Source of the DNA: Siphlonurus alternatus
Lineage: Eukaryota > Arthropoda > Insecta > Ephemeroptera > Siphlonuridae
Direction of reading: 5' to 3'
DNA: 64,000 nt
Assembly (NCBI GenBank): GCA_949825025.1
Contig: OX463783.1
Span: 11,691,628 to 11,755,627 of the forward strand
Positions 58,123 through 64,000 of the stretch are shown here, in pieces (position 1 is the first letter of the stretch; each line of letters starts with the position of its first letter). Position numbers and translations under genes: made by a program. The notes under the pieces are model-generated. The model ran no database searches, was not told the DNA's origin, and saw nothing but the letters and a program-made list of their open reading frames with translations.

Positions 58123-59358
58123 CTTCATATAAGAAAAAAACAATAATGAATTGAACAAGAAATTGAATTTATAAAAAAAAGTGTTATAAGAGAATCAATC
58201 AATTAATTTTTACAATTGTAAAGAAAGAAGGACAAAGTTTGTTAACACTTGATGAAAAATCCTCTTAACTAAAGCGTTGATCCATCTAATTGAAGCTTGC
58301 TTCCTTTTGTTACTTTACTAAAAGGGAGGAAATGTTTTAAAAGTAAATCGGAAATTGGGATAATCGTAAGACGAGACTTGAACTTTCAATGAGTACAATA
58401 CATAATAGGTAAAAACAAAAGGTAACCTTTCTTATAAATAATCTTCCATTACCACAGTATAAAATTCATCTAACTTTAACACTATTTAGTACTACATTAT
58501 CTCATTGTTTACACACCTTAATTAATATTAGTCTCAATAGATGGCGTTATAATTAACTAACCTGTGTTATAATATTTCTTGTAAAAACCTTTTTTTTTTT
58601 TTTGTCTCTCCCTAGAGGTTGTCTTGTTTGTTAGTTCTCGACACCTCCACGCATACTAATGTCTTATAAGACCCCCTCACTTCAATACTGATGCTTTAAT
58701 AGCACATCTGTTAGACACTACTTAACCTCGATATCAACCACCTTTTTATAAGAACATCTTCAAGTGGGTAAAAAAAATTAATTACTTCCTTTTTTTAATT
58801 TTTGTAAAAATAACGAACGTAAAAATTAATTCAAGAATAATAATTAAATGTCAAGTTTTTCCAAAAGGGAGTGACAATTTTTACATTTAAGAACAAGAGG
58901 AATAATGTTGATGTCACATTTTGTTTAATTTAATGGTCATGGTTGCATAAATTAATGATTTTTTATTGAAATAGTGAAGGTATATAAAAAATGTTTTGGC
59001 TTTTAAACATCAAATTTAGAATAATTTTAAGAAACTACTTAATGATTTATTATATGGTACTTGCAAGCTATTTTGTCATTATTTTTTATGTAATTAAATT
59101 AATTTTAAGCAAAATGTCTAATTTATTTTCAGGGTAATTGTTTACATGAAAATTAAAATTCTATGTTTTTTTATTACTATTTGTAACTGCATTGCATGAA
59201 AAAAATTAAAAGAGACACAATATTACTAATTTCCATTTAATTAATTAAAAAAAAGCTATATTATATTAAATTTCATCAAATACTATACATTTAATTAAGA
59301 TGAATAATAAATTGACCGTAAGCATTTTTTTTTTTTTTATGTTTATTTACTATATATA
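58123..59358. other. AT-rich background with a mixed patch
   Basis: 58530-58760 is less AT-rich (CAATAGATGGCGTTATAATT, CGACACCTCCACGCATAC) and single copy. AGATGGCG resembles the insect CTCF core. The rest is featureless. Confidence 0.4.
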
Positions 59359-59551
59359 TACACTTCGGAATCGCTTGAACGTCACTCCTGCCTATTTGCT
59401 GCGTGAGACTATAGCTCAAAGAGACAATATTTCAGCTTTTTGGCAGATATAGAAGCCTTTCCCCCCCCCCCTAGCTGAACATTAATATAGACAGTGATAG
59501 AATCTACAAAACAATCATCATGGTTGACATTCGGGCTATCCAGAGGTGTAC
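59359..59551 (-). mobile_element. family A MITE, full length, diverged interior
   Basis: TACACTTCGGAATCGCTTG at the left and GGGCTATCCAGAGGTGTAC at the right, with CACTCCTGCCTATTTGCTG. A poly-C run at 59462 replaces part of the interior. Confidence 0.8.
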
Positions 59552-61302
59552 TTTATAATCATTATTATACTTTATTATTAAATCAATAATCTGCTTTCCT
59601 GACTATTTTAATTACATAAAAAAATAAGGAAATAAAATCTGAATAAAGTATCAATAACATCTGTTCTATTCATTTAATTACTTTCTTTTTAAATTAATAT
59701 TAACAGATGTAATAGCTTTCGTGATTAAATTATAATTAAATGTTGTGAAACTATATATAAAAAAAAGTTGATAAAAAAAATTTAGGTTAAAATATTATAC
59801 AGTTCCCAGTAAAGTTCTTCGTGATTTATAAATAAAAAAAATATTAATTACAAAAGCGTGCTTTAAAAGGCTATTTAAACATAAAGTAAGTACAGTACAC
59901 CCACCAGCATAATTATGCATACTTCATCAATAATGTTTTATTATTTATAAGAGACATAAAATTGATTTTAGCTTGAATCAATAATCTTTTACTCACCCTT
60001 GAAAATTTAAATCTGCAAAACAACTTTGATTAACTCAAAACTTTTGAAAATATAAAAGTAGGGGTAAATATAATTATGAGAATGAGTGTACTGTGTACTT
60101 TAACTAGTTGTTTCAAGTAATTATAGTCATGCAATAACTACATACATATAAGGTAAGTAATCTGCAAGGTATATAATTTGTAAAGATTTTAATATTAATA
60201 TCTCACAATGTTAAAGTATACGATTTTAGACTTTATTGCTTAGATATGTTATGATGTATTAACTTAAACTTGCTTGCTAGGTGCATACTTATCATGTTCT
60301 CAACATTCAACTGTGCAGTAGGTCAGTTATCTTTTATAAAGTAAAAGTCAACATTCTAAAATACTGACGTTAAATATTAAATACTGATATTTTGGTTTAA
60401 TTATATTTTAATCATTCATTACAATTATAACTTATGTATTTTATATCACAGCTTTTTAATATAACCATTTTATGAATTAAAAATCAAGTTTTCTTAATTT
60501 AATTGTATTATGACGTCATTAATGTAAAAGATGAAATATTTTAATAATTTGCATGTGAATGCAGTCAATAGGTAATAACAGTAATATTGTTGAATTGACT
60601 TTTACAATGTTGCAAACATACATGTTGAAAAGTTATTATTTTATGTTGTATCTTGCTTCTAATTTATTTGTACTTGAAAAATAAATAAATAAATTGTTAT
60701 TTTTATTACTTTTTGTATTAAAAAGCATTTGAATAAATGTGTGTTTTTTAAATATTAAATATATGAATTATTAAAATTAATGCCTTTTTACTTTAAAAAA
60801 CTACAGCAAATTGTTAAACTTTAATAAAAAAAGCTCTACTTTTTTTTACCTCACATATTATTTTAAATAAAGTCAATATTACGAACTATTTTTATTTCTT
60901 CTTTTTGATTTGTTTCAAAGCATTATAAGTCATTAAATAATTACGTATTTTGCAATAAACAATATTATATTATTATGAGTAACAATTTTATGATTATTTG
61001 TGTAAAAATAAAGATCAATCACATGCTCGAAAAGCATTATATTAATATTAATTACCCCTTTTTTAATATCAATATATATGAATATCTAAAAGCATAATTA
61101 TAAATAGATATTATTTGTTCAAATGAACAAAATCTTTTTTTCATAAATAATATTAAGCATTTTTAGTAATTATTACTGTCAGTTGGGCTTCAACAATTTT
61201 GTTTTAAGAAAAAATTCACTACTTTTAGGAATTAAAATTTAATTTTTGGGGGGGGTGGGATTTGAACACTACTTTTTATGTGATTTTTCTTGTAGGTTGT
61301 AC
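59552..61302. other. AT-rich background
   Basis: Nothing recognised over 1.7 kb, apart from poly-A/T runs and a GGGGGGG run at 61248. Confidence 0.5.
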
Positions 61303-61386
61303 GTACACTCTTTGCCTTGGAGAATTCCCATACAGGATGTTATTGTCATATTTTTGGAAAACAATTTTTGCATGGCGAAGAGTATA
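61303..61386. mobile_element. family D MITE, shortened
   Basis: GTACACTCTTTGCCTTGGAG at the left and GCATGGCGAAGAGTATAC at the right. The foldback arms are mostly deleted. Confidence 0.6.
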
Positions 61387-62049
61387 CATATGCAGGTTTA
61401 TTTTAAAAAAAAATAAGCTGACAAGCATTTTCTTTTACTGGACTAATATTATAACATTATCTGCTAAGCCTAATTTATGCTCTCTTGTCTGTAAAATCAT
61501 TAATTCTTTTAACTAAAGATAAGGTTGATATTTAAAAAAACACCTTTCAGCATCATATGATCATTTCATTTTATAAAATATAACAAAAAAGAAATTAAAT
61601 TGACATCTGATATGTTTAATATTTTATTACAATTTAAAGTATGTTAAAAACGAATTGACAACTCTTATAACTTATGATATAGAAAATAATAATATGTATT
61701 TTATCTATAACGTTACAAATTGTAACTGATTATAATATATACCATTTTTATTCTATTAGTCTAAAGTCAATACCATTTGAATAGCCTTCTTAAGTTTTTT
61801 AAGCGTGGGTCGAAAAATGCCAAGGTAGTGAAAATACATAAGGTAAGTTAATTTCATAATATTTTGATAAAATGGTAAATTTGATTATCAGTTTTGCGTA
61901 TACTTTGTACACCTTGATAAACTAAATATACTGCGTATTATTGCTGCAGCTGAAAAGTGAAATCATATTGATTGGTGTGATTATAAAATTTAAGAGCAAC
62001 CATCTAAAAAGAGCTTCAAAAATTATAATTTAATTAAATGTATTCTTAC
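61387..62049. other. AT-rich background
   Basis: Nothing recognised. Confidence 0.5.
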
Positions 62050-62310
62050 TTGGCGCAATGTGATGACCAGTTTTAGTTATATCACCAAAGTTAAGCAACG
62101 TTAAATTGAATGAGCGACCAGTTCTATAGGGAGAAAAAATGCGTTTTTCCATCCTATTTAAGTAAATTCATCTCACCTAATTTAATGCACTTGTGTCATT
62201 CTTTGAACGACTTTTGGTTCATTGATAAAAAGTATGGAGCAATCTACTTTGACTGACGTTTCCATGGTTTCCTCGGTTAATTTTGGCAAGCAAATTTGGT
62301 TGTCACAATC
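62050..62310 (+). mobile_element. 5S rRNA-headed SINE, diverged
   Basis: ATATCACCAAAGTTAAGCAAC is the 5S-like head. The linker GGTTCATTGATAAAAAGTATG and the core GACTGACGTTTCCATGG, TTTCCTCGGTTA follow. The tail is missing. Part of the 5S region after the head (GGTTAGTACTTGGATG in better copies) has decayed. Confidence 0.82.
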
Positions 62311-62339
62311 CCAGCACTATAGCGTATCATTTCATTTCA

Positions 62340-62590
62340 TTCATATTCGTTTAGATTACGGTCGCGAATACTCGTAAGTTATATGCGGCTCATGTCAGGA
62401 AAGTTCGATCTTTCGTTGCAAAAAGTCAACCAATGAATGAAAACCAGGGCTTGGATCCTAAAACGTTAGCGAATCCAGATCCTTGAAAGATCCGCGAAAA
62501 AAGTTCGAGTATCTCGATCCCGGATCCAAGCCCTGCTGAGGACAATATAAACAGAACGAAAATCTAATTAAATGTAACGCATATATCCAA
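62340..62590 (+). repeat. family L repeat split by a hAT-like element
   Basis: TTCGTTGCAAAAAGTCAACC, then CAATGAATGAAAAC before the insertion and ACGAAAATCTAATTAAATG after it. The order matches 54840. Confidence 0.72.
62445..62535. mobile_element. 91-bp hAT-like miniature element
   Basis: CAGGGCTTGGATCC at the left and GGATCCAAGCCCTG at the right are perfect mirrors, with the CAGGG start typical of hAT ends. The flanks ATGAAAAC and CTGAGGAC agree at 5 of 8 bases, as an old 8-bp duplication could. The interior has GATCCTTGAAAGATC. Confidence 0.82.
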
Positions 62591-62689
62591 TCACCCCCTC
62601 CAATCACTCATAGTAATGCATTCGTAAAGAAATTATGAATTTTAAAAAAGTGAGTACCTTTGTTTGTTTTTAAGTTACCTGTTTGTCGA

Positions 62690-62900
62690 GTGTCTTTACA
62701 AGCGCAGTGTCTTGGTGACAATCATTTAGCGGACAAGGTAAAGAAGGTGTGTTGGCGTTATTGCCGGGCATGGACCGAACTTGGCACGTATAGCCAGCAG
62801 TTATGTTAGAACTATGCATGGGAGTGGCCGACCATTATAATGTCACCTCTCTTCCACAACCGCCATATGCTTGCAGCTGATAATCTGGAATTAACACTAC
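62690..62900. other. non-repetitive island, possible conserved non-coding element
   Basis: Mixed composition (GGTGACAATCATTTAGCGG, GGCGTTATTGCCGGGCATGG, AGTGGCCGACCATTATAATG). Single copy. One of the better-looking islands; no plausible reading frame. Confidence 0.3.
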
Positions 62901-64000
62901 ACTGAGAAAAATATGTTAAAATATGGATGGAATTTTGAAATAAATTTTAGGTAATTTTTTATACTAATTTTAATTTTTTTGTTAATTTTCTTCTTCCTTT
63001 CAGCTTCCCCCCTCCTCTCTCCACCCTTTTTTTAGCATTAAAAAATACGTGTAAAAATATCTTATCTGTGTTATTCTGTTATTAAATTAAAAATTAAACA
63101 AAAATCAAACATAATATAATGTCATAGAAAGAGTTGTGAAATTCGTTAAAAAAAATCAATAGAAAATTGGTGTAATGTGGACCTTTTTTTAGTCATGATA
63201 ATTATGAAATCATTTTGAAGTCCTAACATTTTATTACAAATTATATGAAAGAAGTAGGTATCCAAAAACTGGAGTTTTCTATATTAAATATAACAAAGAA
63301 ATCAAATCAAATTATTGTATCATATAAAAATAAATGTACACTATATACAGCTAATAGTACCTAGTAAAATTAAATATAGTTAACTAAATAATCATTTTTC
63401 AATTTTAAATATTTTTTATATGTATCCTTTTAGAGCACAAATAAAAAGTAAAAAAATACTCATCTTTTTCATTAATAATATTTTTTTAAAAAATCCTATA
63501 CATCCAACAAAATACTCACAAATCCCATAATATTTTAAATAATATTTTAATTAAAGTTAAAATCCACACAGTTTTATAACATCGTGTCAAAGAAAAAATC
63601 TTCATATTTATATTTTTAATTAACTGTCATAAAAATTAGCATTAATTTTTTTTTTCTTTCATTATAAATTACATTTTACAATAGAGTCTGAAGTGACCTT
63701 ATAGAGCGACAGTGTTGGAATTATGTTTAATTTAAAGGTGTGTATACGCGGGGAGGAGGGTGTCATATAATATAAAAAAAAAGGAGATATGAAAAGATGT
63801 ATAAAGCAGGTAGGTGAAGTTCCTTTCTATTCTTAATCAGTTATGCATATTAAATAAGCCGACAGCATAACTAAGTTTAAAACTTTTTAACTTTAAAAAA
63901 ATATATATATATATATATATAATATGTAAGTATTATTATATACAAAGCAAAAAAAAAAAAAAAGTTTTATTATTTAAAGATTTTAGTAGGAAGATAGGGG
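62901..64000. other. AT-rich background with a short TA run
   Basis: TA repeats at about 63901-63921 and a mixed patch at 63680-63770. No gene or family recognised. Confidence 0.5.

Overview
This window looks like gene-free, strongly AT-rich nuclear DNA from an invertebrate, most probably an arthropod. No protein-coding gene can be supported. The longest open frames are about 130 codons. Almost all of them come from TA, CT or ATTT microsatellites, from MITE sequence, or from the antisense strand of SINEs. There are no bacterial operons, no Shine-Dalgarno-led genes, no CRISPR array and no intact tRNA or rRNA gene. The arthropod guess rests on the SINE design and on a GC-rich 28S rRNA fragment. 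It is an inference; I cannot name the species.

What fills the window is a dense layer of short non-autonomous transposons in AT-rich background. I could sort them by eye into recurring families. Family A (TA-flanked, ends TACACCTCGGGAC, about 200 bp) has about 16 copies or parts. Families D, I and K are also TA-flanked MITEs. Families B and O are TTAA-flanked MITEs. Family C consists of GGGGCATTCACAAAGC foldbacks. Family E is a MITE with paired TGACGTCA sites. F, G and H are other foldbacks. J and L are dispersed repeats without clear termini. N and a 91-bp element look hAT-like, with 8-bp duplications that are nearly matched (N) or weakly matched (the 91-bp element). Several elements sit inside others (B in A at 3.5 kb, N in A at 46 kb, the 91-bp element in L at 62.4 kb), which gives a relative age order.

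Twelve SINE copies or parts, plus one solo 5S-like fragment, fall into two head types. One is derived from 5S rRNA (1758, 9811, 34982, 62050) and the other is tRNA-like (931, 17471, 22722, 42291). Both heads join the same central domain, ending in a GGCAAATGC(T/C)GGGATGG-like motif, and at least two different 3' tails occur. A 183-bp piece of 28S rRNA lies antisense at 47254-47436.

Between the repeats are islands of ordinary, non-repetitive, less AT-rich sequence (for example 0.5, 8.8, 15.4, 18.5, 21.3, 22.4, 29.2, 33.3, 37.6, 38.4, 49.1, 50.7, 54.4, 55.7, 56.9 and 62.8 kb). They carry recognisable transcription-factor-like words and look like conserved non-coding or enhancer-type sequence, as expected in a large intron or a regulatory desert. 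This is inference without alignment. Long perfect microsatellites (187 bp of ATTT, 146 bp of CT, several TA runs of 57 to 83 bp) complete the picture. I found no new enzymatic or defence system. The most unusual items are the modular SINEs, the MITEs carrying CRE- or ETS-like sites, the 401-bp palindrome at 57722, and the GC-rich island at 10345.
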